Below the pieces are notes generated by a model, which was not told where the DNA came from, made no database searches, and saw nothing but the letters and a program-made list of their open reading frames with translations. Shown in pieces: positions 1 to 9,135 of a DNA stretch of 20,686 nucleotides. This DNA comes from Chryseobacterium sp. GTDB taxonomy: Bacteria > Bacteroidota > Bacteroidia > Flavobacteriales > Weeksellaceae. Position 1 is the stretch's first letter, and every line of letters starts with the position of its first letter. Location of the stretch: NCBI GenBank assembly GCA_003248755.1, contig QFQW01000065.1, positions 1 to 20,686 on the forward strand, in the 5' to 3' direction. The position numbers were made by a program, and so were the translations under genes.

Positions 1-2876
1 GCCTGGTAATTATCTTTCAGCGCCAGATAATTTTTCGCCATCAGGACCAAAGCTTTTGCACCCCAATATTCTTCCGAAGCATAATTGTTTGCCAATTTGA
101 AAATGGTTTCATTCGACGATTTGAAAGCTTTTCCTTTATTTTGATAAAAAGCTTTTGCATACAATGCTTCCGCAGCAACTTCCGTATTAGAAGACTTTTC
201 AAGAGTTGTATAAGCTGTTTGTGCATCCTTGTCTTTACCCTGCTGCATCAGACTTCTAGCTTTGATGACTTTCGCCTGTTCCAAAGTCGCTGCCGAATTT
301 TTCGTGTTGACAATGACAGAATTGGCGTATTTCTCAGCTTCGGCAAAGTTCTTTTCATCGGCATAGATTTTCATTAATTCAATGGAAGCAAAATTCTTGA
401 CGTTTACGTTTGTAGAATTTGCAACTTGTTCCAGATATTTTTTTGCATCTGCTATTTTGTCTTGCGAAATATAAATCTGGGCCAATCTCACTTTAGCTTC
501 CTGCTGATAATCGTTTTGGAAATCAGCAACATTTTGTAAAGGGAGCAACGCTTTATCCGTTTGTTTCAATTGATAATAACTTTCGCCCAACTCGTACTGC
601 GCTTTGAAAAGATTGTCGCCGGTTGGGCTCTGGTCCAGATATTTTTCGTAGTAAGAAAACGCTTTTGCATAATCTTTTTTCGAGAAACTGTCCTGCGCCA
701 GATTCAGATTGATTTCATTGATTTCTGTTCCGGAAACATTCACATTGAGACCTTTTGCAAATTGTTCGTAACCTGCAACATCACCGGTTTTCACAAAAGC
801 CGGTTTTGCAGCGGCTACAATTTTGTCCGCATAAGCAGTGTTCTTATATTGATTTGCTAGTTGTCGAAACTCTGCAATAGCATTATCATTTTGATTTAAA
901 TCAATCAGATTCTGGGCTCTGTAAATCTGGGAATTCGCTACCAAATCCTTATCCAAACTGGATTTGATGACTTTATCAAAGTAAGAATTGGAATTGTTGA
1001 AATCATCATTCTGAGCATAAGCTGACGCAATTTCATAGTTCGCATCATCCACATATTCCGAATTAGGATATTTTGAAATCAAAGTTTTCAGTTCAGAAAT
1101 CTTTGCAACCGTATCGCCTTTGAAACCTAATGCCAGAGCTTTTTGATACAACGTATAATCGCTGGCATTTTCGGTTTTATTATAAATTTCCAAAGCTTCA
1201 TTCAACTGATTGTTTGCGTAATATGTATCAGCCAAACGCAATTCTGCATCCGCTTTGAATTCCTGTTTCGGGAATCTCAGATATTCCTTAAAATATTCCT
1301 GGGCCTGCGCAAAATCCTTAGACTTGAAATAAGCATAACCTAAGTCATAGTCCAATTGTTCTCTTTCCGGAAAACCTTCTGCAGTTTCGTTTTCAAGTTT
1401 GGTGTAAGTTGCAATGGCAGATTTATAATCACCTTTCTGGTAGTAAGTCTGTCCTAACCAATATTGTGCTTTTTTATAAAAATCTTTATTGAGATTGAAT
1501 TGAAGACTTCTTTTAAAATACGTTTCGGCGGCATCAAAATTCCCTTTATTGAATTCCTCAGAACCTAAAAGATAAGAAACCTCCTGCTCTATTTTTTTAG
1601 TCTCATTCGTTTTTTGGTCAAGTTTCGAAAGTGCATCCAGAGTTGCTTTATAATCTCCGGAATACAAATAAGATTTAACCAGCAGTGACCTCATTTCCTG
1701 AGTTTTAGAATTCGGATATTTATCCAGATATCTCTGAATTACTTTTGAAGAGTTCTCAAATGGATTTCCTAATTCATAACTCAATTTTGCATATTGTTCC
1801 AAAGCCAGTTGCTGAACTTTCGCATCATAATTCATCTGGGACGCATTACGATATGCTGAAAGCGCTTCTTGTTTTTGATTATTTTGCAGATAAGCATTCC
1901 CGAGTTGGTAATAAGCGTTTTGAGCCAGCGGAGATTGGCTGTTAATTAATTGATTGTAATACCCTACTGCTTCGGCATTTTTCCCCACTTGAGAAGAAAC
2001 AAAACCCATTTCGTAAAGGTCGGTTTCTGACGGCGTTTGTTCTTTATCAAGGAACAATTTCAAGTGTGGATAAGCCGACTGGTAATCACCTTTCATAAAG
2101 TAGCTTTCTCCTACTATTTTGTGAATTTCCGTATCGTAAGCTGTTGTTTTCCCGTTGTTCAGGATTTCATTCCCTTCAGAGATTGCCAGATCATAGTTCT
2201 TCTGATTGTAATACATTTGGACATAATAAGGCTTTACAAGATGTGCATATTCCTCATTATTTTTGATTTGGTCAAAGTAAACAAATGCATTGTCATTTTG
2301 CTTGTCTGCATAATAAAGATGTCCCAACATATAAGAAATTGCGGGCTTGCTATTTTCATCAGCATTTTTAAATGATTCTTCCAAAGCTTCGATTGCTCCT
2401 GCAGAATCTCCTGTCATAAACTTGGCGTAGCCGAGCTTCATAATATGCTGTGTATTTTCTTCTTTGCTCAATTGGTATTGATTGACCTTCTGTAATGTTT
2501 CCAGGGCTTTTTCAAAATCCTTTTTTGCCAAGTAATAATCTGCCAAAGGTCCGTTGGCCTGCGCAAAATAAGCAGACTTGGGATATTCTTTCATAAAAGC
2601 ATTCAGACCTTCTTCTGCATATTGCTGCTGCAAAATCACACCAATCACATTGCTGAAAAACAATGATGCTTCTTTCCTGGATTGACTTAGACTTTTGTTA
2701 TAAAAATATTGGTTAGAATATTCGTATTGGGAAGCATTGTAAACTTTGGTGTTGTAGAGATTCTCTGCCAACCCAAAGTGATAGTCTTCTTTTTGGGTAA
2801 AATATTGAGATTGTTGCGCCTCAGAGATCCCATAAAGCGACAACATCGAAGCCAGTAATATCTTTTTTGAATTCAT
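1..2876 (-). CDS. Secreted TPR-repeat protein, C-terminus beyond window
   Basis: The minus-strand frame is open from an ATG at 2876-2874 to the window edge, giving about 958 codons without a stop; the C-terminal end is missing. Residues 1-20 (MNSKKILLASMLSLYGISEA) are a signal peptide with likely cleavage before QQ. The rest is alpha-helical, Tyr/Ala/Gln/Asn-rich sequence with many TPR-like units of the A/L-x-x-G/A-x-Y-x-x-G/N-x-x-x-x-A form, for example YYQLGNAYLQNNQKQEAL around residue 320 and YWLGQTYYQKGDYKSAI around residue 470. This is the layout of the large periplasmic TPR proteins of Flavobacteriia, some with YbgF/BamD-like repeats, thought to scaffold protein-protein contacts in the envelope. 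No enzymatic motif is seen and a specific partner cannot be named. The first gene to its right on the same strand is a dead transposase remnant, so it probably has its own promoter. Confidence 0.85.
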   Translation of the reverse strand, partial: MNSKKILLASMLSLYGISEAQQSQYFTQKEDYHFGLAENLYNTKVYNASQYEYSNQYFYNKSLSQSRKEASLFFSNVIGVILQQQYAEEGLNAFMKEYPKSAYFAQANGPLADYYLAKKDFEKALETLQKVNQYQLSKEENTQHIMKLGYAKFMTGDSAGAIEALEESFKNADENSKPAISYMLGHLYYADKQNDNAFVYFDQIKNNEEYAHLVKPYYVQMYYNQKNYDLAISEGNEILNNGKTTAYDTEIHKIVGESYFMKGDYQSAYPHLKLFLDKEQTPSETDLYEMGFVSSQVGKNAEAVGYYNQLINSQSPLAQNAYYQLGNAYLQNNQKQEALSAYRNASQMNYDAKVQQLALEQYAKLSYELGNPFENSSKVIQRYLDKYPNSKTQEMRSLLVKSYLYSGDYKATLDALSKLDQKTNETKKIEQEVSYLLGSEEFNKGNFDAAETYFKRSLQFNLNKDFYKKAQYWLGQTYYQKGDYKSAIATYTKLENETAEGFPEREQLDYDLGYAYFKSKDFAQAQEYFKEYLRFPKQEFKADAELRLADTYYANNQLNEALEIYNKTENASDYTLYQKALALGFKGDTVAKISELKTLISKYPNSEYVDDANYEIASAYAQNDDFNNSNSYFDKVIKSSLDKDLVANSQIYRAQNLIDLNQNDNAIAEFRQLANQYKNTAYADKIVAAAKPAFVKTGDVAGYEQFAKGLNVNVSGTEINEINLNLAQDSFSKKDYAKAFSYYEKYLDQSPTGDNLFKAQYELGESYYQLKQTDKALLPLQNVADFQNDYQQEAKVRLAQIYISQDKIADAKKYLEQVANSTNVNVKNFASIELMKIYADEKNFAEAEKYANSVIVNTKNSAATLEQAKVIKARSLMQQGKDKDAQTAYTTLEKSSNTEVAAEALYAKAFYQNKGKAFKSSNETIFKLANNYASEEYWGAKALVLMAKNYLALKDNYQ

Positions 2877-3041
2877 ATAGATTTTCAAAATTATTGTCAA
2901 AGCCTCTGCTTCAACAAAGTTTGTTCCTTTTTCAACGAAAATAGCGAAAAGATATTATTTGGAGGAAGTTTTATGACAATTTATTATTTACTAGATTTTC
3001 TGATTTATACTGCTTAGAATGTTACCTATTTCAAGAAATAA

Positions 3042-3317
3042 TTACAACCAAAAGTAGATTTTCAAATAGCCACCATAACTTTCAAGTTTTTCGTAAAACA
3101 AATTGTTTTCCTATTTAGTCGTTTCAAATGAACTTTGATTATTAGATTTTTTCTTTCTATCCCATTGGTTCCGTATTTTTTAGTCATATGAATGGCTTTT
3201 GGAATAAGATACTTGTAGTTTTTAAGTCCATCAGTAAAAATCTTTTCAGCTTTAGCATTTAATAATGTTTTTTACAACTGCATGGAGCGAGGTCAAAATT
3301 GTATTTTTTTGCTTCAT
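3042..3317 (-). pseudogene. IS1-family transposase C-terminal remnant
   Basis: Reading the minus strand from about 3317 to the TAA at 3044-3042 gives the C-terminal part of an IS1-type (InsB) transposase. Recognisable blocks are TDGLKNYKYLIPK, then HMTKKYGTNGIERKNL, then HLKRLNRKTICFTK, ending YLKIYFWL. E. coli IS1 has the same order: TDGW..Y, the ISKRYTQRIERHNL block, LARLGRK, F-S-K, and a terminal YLN. At least two frame changes are needed. One is an extra A in the A-run near 3270, between VVK and TLLNAKAEKIF. The other is a lost A in the A-run near 3080, just before LESYGGYLKIYFWL. The N-terminal zinc-binding half and the first catalytic acidic residues are absent, so the copy is dead. It marks an old insertion in the gap upstream of the beta-glucosidase gene. 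Confidence 0.8.
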
Positions 3318-3799
3318 TTATATTCATTACAAATATCAACACATTAAGTACATAAACAAATGATTATCATATTATTGAAAGCTATGGAATCCTTTTATAT
3401 TTTTACATTTTCTTAAAAAGAATTAATATTATTTTTTTTAGTAATCAATATAAAATCATTATTCTATTAAATCAATTACAATAATATGATTATTGATCAA
3501 AAAGATTTTTTGTTTTTTTTATTCACCTAATTTATATTTTTTGAAAAAATTATCATGAAAAGTATAACAATGTAAAATTTAATGTCATCACAATTTTATT
3601 ATTAAATAAAAATCTAAATTTCCTACTATTGATTATCCATAATATAATTATTCTTTTTTTATTGTAAAATTAATAAGCCTTTACTTTACAATTGACTTTC
3701 AACAATATTTTATCAATCGGACATTATACATACGCTACTGAAAGCAAAATAAATTCTCTATTTAAAATTTATTTTAATTACGAACCTGTATTTTCTCAC
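3318..3799. other. Very AT-rich intergenic stretch, no gene seen
   Basis: This stretch has long A and T runs on both strands and no convincing ORF or RNA gene. The only regular structure noted is a 12-bp inverted pair, ATCATATTATTG at 3366-3377 and CAATAATATGAT at 3479-3490. In DNA of this composition it may be chance. The stretch may be old insertion debris, given the transposase remnant next to it. Confidence 0.5.
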
Positions 3800-3829
3800 T
3801 TTGAGATAATAAAGATTTTATTATATTTG
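3800..3829 (+). promoter_or_regulatory. Bacteroidota-type promoter of the GH3 gene
   Basis: TTTG at 3800-3803 is followed after 18 bp by TATATTTG at 3822-3829. This fits the Bacteroidota sigma-ABfr/RpoD consensus of a TTG -33 element and a TAnnTTTG -7 element. Transcription would start near 3836, leaving a leader of about 18 nt before the ATG at 3854. Confidence 0.65.
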
Positions 3830-3853
3830 TCAGCAATCACAATATAATTTTTT

Positions 3854-6115
3854 ATGTTAAAGAAAATCGTAGTTCTAAGTTTATTGAGCCTTACCTATAA
3901 TACTGCTGTAGCACAAAGTCGGTCTACTCCAATATATCTTGACGAATCCAAACCTGTGGAACAACGTATCAAGGATGCTCTTTCCCGCATGACTCTGGAG
4001 GAAAAAGTGAGAATGTTGCATGCTCAGTCCAAATTCAGTTCTGCCGGTGTTCCAAGATTAGGAATTCCCGAGTTCTGGACAACAGACGGCCCTCACGGTG
4101 TACGTGCCGAAGTGAAATGGGACGAATGGGACCAGGCAGGTTGGACCAATGACTCCATAGTTGCTTATCCTGCTCTCACAGCACTATCTGCTACTTGGAA
4201 TAAAAAAATGTCTTGGAACTATGGTAAAGCACTTGGAGAGGAAGCAAGATACCGTAAAAAAGATATTCTTCTAGGCCCGGGCGTCAACATCTACAGAACT
4301 CCGCTGAACGGAAGAAACTTTGAGTACATGGGAGAAGATCCTTATCTCACATCTAAAATGGTTGTCCCATACATCCAAGGAGTACAATCCAATGGTGTAG
4401 CTACAAGTGTAAAACATTTTGCTCTGAATAACCAAGAGATGTTTCGCCACACCAGCAATGTGAAAGTGGATGACCGTGCTCTTTATGAGATCTATCTACC
4501 GGCTTTTAAAGCTGCAGTTACAGAGGGGGATTCTTGGACTATTATGGGAGCTTATGACAAATACAAAGACCAATATGCAAGTCAAAACAAATATCTTTTA
4601 AACGAGATCCTAAAAGGTGAATGGGGCTACAAAGGCGTGGTTGTCTCTGATTGGGGTGCCGTAAATAATACTGATCAAGCCATACACAACGGATTGGATA
4701 TGGAATTCGGAAGCTGGACCAACGGACTGACTTTGGGTACGAGCAATGCTTATGACCATTATTATTTAGCAAAGCCTTACCTAGACCTCATCAAATCCGG
4801 AAAAGTAGGAACCAAAGAGCTGGATGACAAAGTGACACGCATTCTGCGGCTAGCTTATCATACAACAATGAATAAGAACAAACCTTTTGGAAATATTGCT
4901 TCTGAAGAACATAGAGCGGTAGCAAAACAAATTGGTGAAGAAGGAATTGTACTACTTAAAAATCAAAACAACGTATTACCTATTGATCTTAACAAGGTAA
5001 AAACTGTGGCTGTGATTGGTGAAAATGCTATTAAAATGATGACTGTGGGCGGTGGTTCTTCTTCTCTGAAAGCTAAGTATGAAACACTACCATTAGATGG
5101 CATCAAAGCTAGATTTGGAAACCAAACCGAAGTGAAATATGCAAGGGGTTATGTTGGGGATGTTGGAGGAGAATACAATGGTGTACAGTCCGGACAGAAT
5201 CTGAAAGACTCCCGTTCCGAAGCTGAACTTATCAACGAAGCAGTAGCGGTCGCTAAATTGGCAGATGTTGTAATCTTCATAGGTGGTCTAAACAAAGCTG
5301 ATCACCAGGATGCAGAAGGTGTTGACAGAAACAGCTATGGATTACCTTATAATCAAGATAAAGTAATAAAAGCACTTGCAAAAGCCAACAAAAATCTAGT
5401 TGTAGCATTGGTATCTGGAAATGCCGTAGCTATGCCGTGGGTAAAAAATGTGCCTACTATTTTGCAGACTTGGTATCTAGGATCTGAAGCCGGTAATTCT
5501 CTGGCGTCGGTATTGGTTGGTGATGCTAATCCATCGGGAAAATTACCATTCACTTTCCCTGTGAAACTGGAAGATAATGCTGCACATCAGTTGGGAGAAT
5601 ATCCCGGTAATAAAGAAGAGCTAGCTGCCGGAAAAGGGAAAGACCAGAAAGATCCTATTAATATTACTTATAACGAAGGAATCTTGGTAGGTTACCGTTG
5701 GCACGATACAAAGAACATCAAACCACTTTTCAGTTTCGGACATGGTTTGAGTTATACAACATTTGAATTTGGTAAAGCTAAAGCAGATAAAACTACCATA
5801 TCACAGGATGATACAATCACTTTTACAGTAACTGTGAAAAATACGGGTAAGAAAGCAGGAGCTGAAGTAGCACAACTTTATATCTCTGATTTGAAGTCTT
5901 CTCTTCCAAGACCAACAAAAGAACTGAAAGGCTTTGAAAAAGTCTATCTGAATCCGGAAGAAGAAAAAGAAGTAAGTATCACAATAGACAAAACTGCTTT
6001 GAGTTATTTTGATGCAGACAAACATCAATGGGTTGCTGAACCCGGCGAATTTGAGGCGCTTATCGGAAATTCTTCTGATGCTATTAAAACAAAAGTTAAG
6101 TTCACTCTGAAATAA
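3854..6115 (+). CDS. bglX: Periplasmic GH3 beta-glucosidase
   Basis: The 753-residue protein is a family 3 glycoside hydrolase that removes terminal beta-D-glucosyl (or related) residues from oligosaccharides. Residues 1-21 are a signal peptide ending AVA-QS, so it acts in the periplasm or outside the cell. The N-terminal TIM-barrel domain shows TDGPHG (77-82), GRNFEYMGEDPYL (153-165), KHF (187-189) and the nucleophile motif VVVSDWG with Asp266. The second domain (about 360-620) carries AEGVDR near Glu488, the likely acid/base. The FSFGHGLSYTTF block (626-637) leads into a C-terminal fibronectin III-like domain (about 645-750) with the family pattern LPRPTKELKGFEKV. Length and order match BglX-type enzymes without an inserted PA14 domain. 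Exact sugar specificity cannot be read from sequence. No SusC/SusD pair or regulator adjoins it, so it is not in a classic polysaccharide utilisation locus here. Confidence 0.93.
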   Translation: MLKKIVVLSLLSLTYNTAVAQSRSTPIYLDESKPVEQRIKDALSRMTLEEKVRMLHAQSKFSSAGVPRLGIPEFWTTDGPHGVRAEVKWDEWDQAGWTNDSIVAYPALTALSATWNKKMSWNYGKALGEEARYRKKDILLGPGVNIYRTPLNGRNFEYMGEDPYLTSKMVVPYIQGVQSNGVATSVKHFALNNQEMFRHTSNVKVDDRALYEIYLPAFKAAVTEGDSWTIMGAYDKYKDQYASQNKYLLNEILKGEWGYKGVVVSDWGAVNNTDQAIHNGLDMEFGSWTNGLTLGTSNAYDHYYLAKPYLDLIKSGKVGTKELDDKVTRILRLAYHTTMNKNKPFGNIASEEHRAVAKQIGEEGIVLLKNQNNVLPIDLNKVKTVAVIGENAIKMMTVGGGSSSLKAKYETLPLDGIKARFGNQTEVKYARGYVGDVGGEYNGVQSGQNLKDSRSEAELINEAVAVAKLADVVIFIGGLNKADHQDAEGVDRNSYGLPYNQDKVIKALAKANKNLVVALVSGNAVAMPWVKNVPTILQTWYLGSEAGNSLASVLVGDANPSGKLPFTFPVKLEDNAAHQLGEYPGNKEELAAGKGKDQKDPINITYNEGILVGYRWHDTKNIKPLFSFGHGLSYTTFEFGKAKADKTTISQDDTITFTVTVKNTGKKAGAEVAQLYISDLKSSLPRPTKELKGFEKVYLNPEEEKEVSITIDKTALSYFDADKHQWVAEPGEFEALIGNSSDAIKTKVKFTLK

Positions 6116-6119
6116 ATCT

Positions 6120-6152
6120 AAAAGCTGCTTTTAAACCACAGAGCGGCTTTTT
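6120..6152 (+). terminator. Terminator of the GH3 gene
   Basis: AAAAGCTGC (6120-6128) pairs with GCGGCTTTT (6143-6151) through nine pairs including one G-U, with a 14-nt loop and a T run at the end. It begins 4 nt after the stop codon. Confidence 0.75.
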
Positions 6153-6181
6153 ATTAAACCAATATTAAATAAATTATATTC

Positions 6182-6215
6182 AAAAAAATGGCATCGAAAA
6201 TAATTTCCGATGCCA
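6182..6215 (-). terminator. Terminator of the TonB-dependent receptor gene
   Basis: On the minus strand, TGGCATCG and CGATGCCA form a perfect 8-bp stem (6208-6215 with 6189-6196) with an 11-nt loop, followed by seven T (6188-6182). It lies 39 nt past the receptor stop and has no T run in the plus direction, so it serves the minus-strand gene. Confidence 0.8.
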
Positions 6216-6253
6216 CTTCAAAACAAATATAAAAACCTTAAAAAAACGTCTAA

Positions 6254-9031
6254 TTAAAAAGAAACAGTCAGCTTACTGAACACATATCTACCATTCTGTC
6301 CAAACTGTGCTGTAGATCTGGAATAGACAAATTGATCGTTGTTAGAAGATGCTGCAATATTTTTGGTTGGATAGATATCAAACAAGTTGTTTGTTCCGAT
6401 TGTCAAATTAAAATTCTTGTTGATATCGTAACCAATTGATAAGTCTGTGATTATTTTATCCGAAATCAACTGATGTTCATTGGGCAAAGTAATTCCATCA
6501 AAGTTTGCATCAACTACATCAGATCCCCAAACTTTTCCGTAATAGGTATTTCTCAAATAGAAATTGAAATCGTTCCACTTTACATTATTAGATAAACTAG
6601 CTTTCACTTTCGGAACAGAATCTTCCAGATAAACTCTTGACCTTTCTCCGAAATAGGTGTTTTCCAATCCTGCATTTTTCAATAGGTCAGAAGCGTGGAT
6701 ATCACCTACTCTTCTAGTTTTATTGAAGTTAACGGCAAAATCATTATTCAGCCTGACAGCACCGGTCTTGTAACTGTGGCTGATGACAACATCCAGTCCT
6801 TTGGTTTCCGTATCAATGGCATTGGCAAAGAATTGTGCTGCATTAACATCTGCTTTGGAAAACTCTGCATTGACTAAGCTTTGCGCTGGATTTGGATTCG
6901 TAAATCTTGTAAACTGATCTGTCAAAACAATCCTGTTGTCAATCCTTATAAAATAAGCATCGGCAGTAATATTAAGATTCAGCGTAGGAATTTTATAGGC
7001 AAATCCTGTACTTACCGACTTTGACGTTTCCTGCTTTAGCTTTGGAATACCAAAACCCTGTGCAATAGCAGAATCATTACTGAATGTCCCCACTTCTCTC
7101 AGCTCGCCATTAACAAATAATGTGGAAGTTGTATTATAATAGATTTGGTGAATCGATGGCGCTCTAAAGCCTGTGGAACCTGCAAAACGGAAATTAAGGT
7201 TATCTGCCAGCTTGATTCTGGAAGCCAATTTATAATTAAAATTTGAACCAAAATCCGAATAATCCTCATAACGGACTGCGGCATCTACCAAAAACCAATT
7301 TGTAAAATTGAATTCCAAATCTGCGTAAGCCGCGTAAGCATTTCTATTCCTATTAGTCCTGTTAGCTTCTCTGAAACCTGCAAAAACCTGGGAACCGCCT
7401 GCCAATGATGCTCCGAAAAAGTCAGTCGGATTGACAGAAGTTGGTGTCTGCGGATTACCATTGACATCATAAGCTGTGTAAGAAGCAGCTTCGCCCGGAT
7501 TGATTCTGAAGTTCTCGTGACGCTGCTCTGCCCCGAAAGCTACATTCAGGCCTTCAAGAACATCAAACTTTTTGCTGAAATCCAGGTTGAGAGTGTTCTG
7601 CAAAAACTGTAATCCACCCGCATTAAACTCGCTTGGCGAAGCAAAACGCAAACTCGTGTTTCCTGTGTTTTCGATGGTATAATCAAAACTGTTTTGTCCA
7701 AAAGTGTTACTGAAATCAACATTCCAGCCATCCCATTTTCCTTTGATTCCGGCTGATAAAGAAACATCCTGTATCCTGGTGTGAATCTCCGGCAAATAAC
7801 CATCAGGATGTAATCCCGTAAATGTCCTGGATTGGTTTGGTCTTCTGTAGAATCCTCCGGAAGCTCCGTCACGTATAGAATAACCACCAAAAGTGTAAAC
7901 TTTCCAATCGTCATTCAATGGAACTTCTATATTTGCAAATAACTGGTGATTATTCAATTTCGACTGTCCCACCTGCATATTGAAATCTTTTCTGGTCAGT
8001 CCTCTGTAAGCCAGTTCCTGGTCTGTATAATTAGCTCCTAATAAACCTTGCAAAGCAGTAATAGTGGAAGCATTTTGAATATTTGACTGAAATCCAGAAT
8101 CAAAGTAATTAACACCTTGTGCATATTGATGAATCAGATTCACAAAAGCTTGCTCTCCGGCTGTTCCTTTTAGATTGTTAATATTATTAAAATATGACGA
8201 AAGATTCACACCATTCTCAGCTGCTCTCTTTTCAATAGCATTGTAAGCATTATATATATTTCCACTCTCTGTTCCGGCTCTTCTCGTCGGGTCACGGAAT
8301 TGCGAAGACCAGGTAATATTATAGAAACCGCCGCGTTTCCCGATTTTGTTTCCGTAATTCAAATCCACCTGAAACTGTTGTCCATCGTAATTCCCTGTAT
8401 GGTCATTGGCTGCGGGCGTCAGATAGCCCCCGTAATTGAATTGCCCAGTTAATTTTCCTGTATCTCTTTTCAGCTGGAGATTCATCACACCTGCAATAGC
8501 ATCAGAACCATACTGAGCAGAGGCACCATCTCTCAGCACCTCTATTCTGCTAAGAGCAAAAGCAGGAATAGCATTAAGGTCTGTTCCTACAGTTCCCCTG
8601 CCCGGTGTTCCGTTCACATTGACAAGTGCAGACGTATGTCTTCTTTTCCCATTAATTAAAACCAAAGTCTGATCCGGCCCTAATCCCCTGAGCTGAGCCG
8701 GGTCCAGATGGTCGGTCCCATCGGCATTGGTCTGGATGGTCGAGGTAAAAGATGGCGCAATCGTATTCAGGATTTGATTAATATTGGTTTGAGGTAAAGA
8801 TTGTTGAATATCTTTTATGTTGAAAACATCCACGGGAACCGGATTATCCGCTTTTGAACGTCCACCACTTCTGGAACCTACCAAAACCACTTCTTCAATT
8901 TGCTTATCAGAAGTAGAATCTTTGACAGTTTTGGTTTCCTGTGCCTGAGCTAAAGAAATTCCCGAAAAAAAAATCACAGCTGTCGATAAAGCAACTATTT
9001 TCCCGGAATTAAACATCGATTTTTGAATCAT
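6254..9031 (-). CDS. TonB-dependent outer-membrane receptor
   Basis: The 925-residue protein is an outer-membrane beta-barrel transporter driven by TonB-ExbBD. Residues 1-30 are a signal peptide (hydrophobic core IVALSTAVIFFSGISLA). A TonB-box-like segment KQIEEVVLVGSR follows at 43-54. The plug domain spans about 62-190, with LRGLGPDQTLVLINGKRR (114-131) and IEVLRDGASAQYGSDAIAGV (163-182). The rest alternates short turns and aromatic-rich strands, and the last residue is Phe, as needed for BamA insertion. There is no N-terminal CarboxypepD_reg-like domain and no SusD neighbour, so it is not a SusC glycan importer. Homologues are often labelled iron-complex receptors, but the leader is a SAM-I riboswitch with a terminator, which points to uptake connected with methionine or sulfur metabolism. 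The ATG at 9031 is used because it sits directly downstream of the leader terminator; Met6 is a possible alternative. Substrate remains an inference. Confidence 0.92.
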   Translation of the reverse strand: MIQKSMFNSGKIVALSTAVIFFSGISLAQAQETKTVKDSTSDKQIEEVVLVGSRSGGRSKADNPVPVDVFNIKDIQQSLPQTNINQILNTIAPSFTSTIQTNADGTDHLDPAQLRGLGPDQTLVLINGKRRHTSALVNVNGTPGRGTVGTDLNAIPAFALSRIEVLRDGASAQYGSDAIAGVMNLQLKRDTGKLTGQFNYGGYLTPAANDHTGNYDGQQFQVDLNYGNKIGKRGGFYNITWSSQFRDPTRRAGTESGNIYNAYNAIEKRAAENGVNLSSYFNNINNLKGTAGEQAFVNLIHQYAQGVNYFDSGFQSNIQNASTITALQGLLGANYTDQELAYRGLTRKDFNMQVGQSKLNNHQLFANIEVPLNDDWKVYTFGGYSIRDGASGGFYRRPNQSRTFTGLHPDGYLPEIHTRIQDVSLSAGIKGKWDGWNVDFSNTFGQNSFDYTIENTGNTSLRFASPSEFNAGGLQFLQNTLNLDFSKKFDVLEGLNVAFGAEQRHENFRINPGEAASYTAYDVNGNPQTPTSVNPTDFFGASLAGGSQVFAGFREANRTNRNRNAYAAYADLEFNFTNWFLVDAAVRYEDYSDFGSNFNYKLASRIKLADNLNFRFAGSTGFRAPSIHQIYYNTTSTLFVNGELREVGTFSNDSAIAQGFGIPKLKQETSKSVSTGFAYKIPTLNLNITADAYFIRIDNRIVLTDQFTRFTNPNPAQSLVNAEFSKADVNAAQFFANAIDTETKGLDVVISHSYKTGAVRLNNDFAVNFNKTRRVGDIHASDLLKNAGLENTYFGERSRVYLEDSVPKVKASLSNNVKWNDFNFYLRNTYYGKVWGSDVVDANFDGITLPNEHQLISDKIITDLSIGYDINKNFNLTIGTNNLFDIYPTKNIAASSNNDQFVYSRSTAQFGQNGRYVFSKLTVSF

Positions 9032-9054
9032 ATTTTTAAATTTTACGTTTTATA

Positions 9055-9094
9055 TAAAAAAGAAAACTTCTCCCAGACAAGTCTGAAAGAAGTT
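9055..9094 (-). terminator. Riboswitch-controlled leader terminator
   Basis: On the minus strand AACTTCTTTCAGAC (9094-9081) pairs with GTCTGGGAGAAGTT (9078-9065) around a 2-nt loop, with G-U pairs in the middle, followed by TTCTTTTTT. It ends 23 nt before the receptor ATG. Its 5' arm AACTTCTTTC can instead pair with GAAAGATAAGTT at the 3' end of the SAM aptamer (plus 9135-9146, with a 2-nt bulge). That is the antiterminator alternative expected of an S-box. With SAM bound, P1 forms and the terminator folds. Confidence 0.85.
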
Positions 9095-9135
9095 ATATTG
9101 GAACAGCATTACAGCTGCATCTATAAACATTTTCA

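Noticed and set aside
141..2375. Several plus-strand open frames of 60-110 codons across the left edge
   Set aside because: They are antisense to the continuous TPR-protein frame, lack signal or domain features, and have Cys/Phe/Ile-rich translations typical of reverse-strand shadows.
3366..3490. 12-bp inverted pair ATCATATTATTG/CAATAATATGAT as ends of a small mobile element
   Set aside because: It lies in extremely AT-rich DNA, has no target duplication seen at the outer edges, and the match does not extend beyond 12 bp.
7546..7914. 122-codon minus-strand frame within the TonB-dependent receptor gene
   Set aside because: It overlaps the receptor in another frame, and the receptor frame shows clear family sequence throughout.
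6254..9031. SusC-type glycan importer working with the GH3 enzyme
   Set aside because: There is no N-terminal carboxypeptidase-regulatory-like domain, no SusD gene, convergent orientation, separate terminators, and a SAM-controlled leader.
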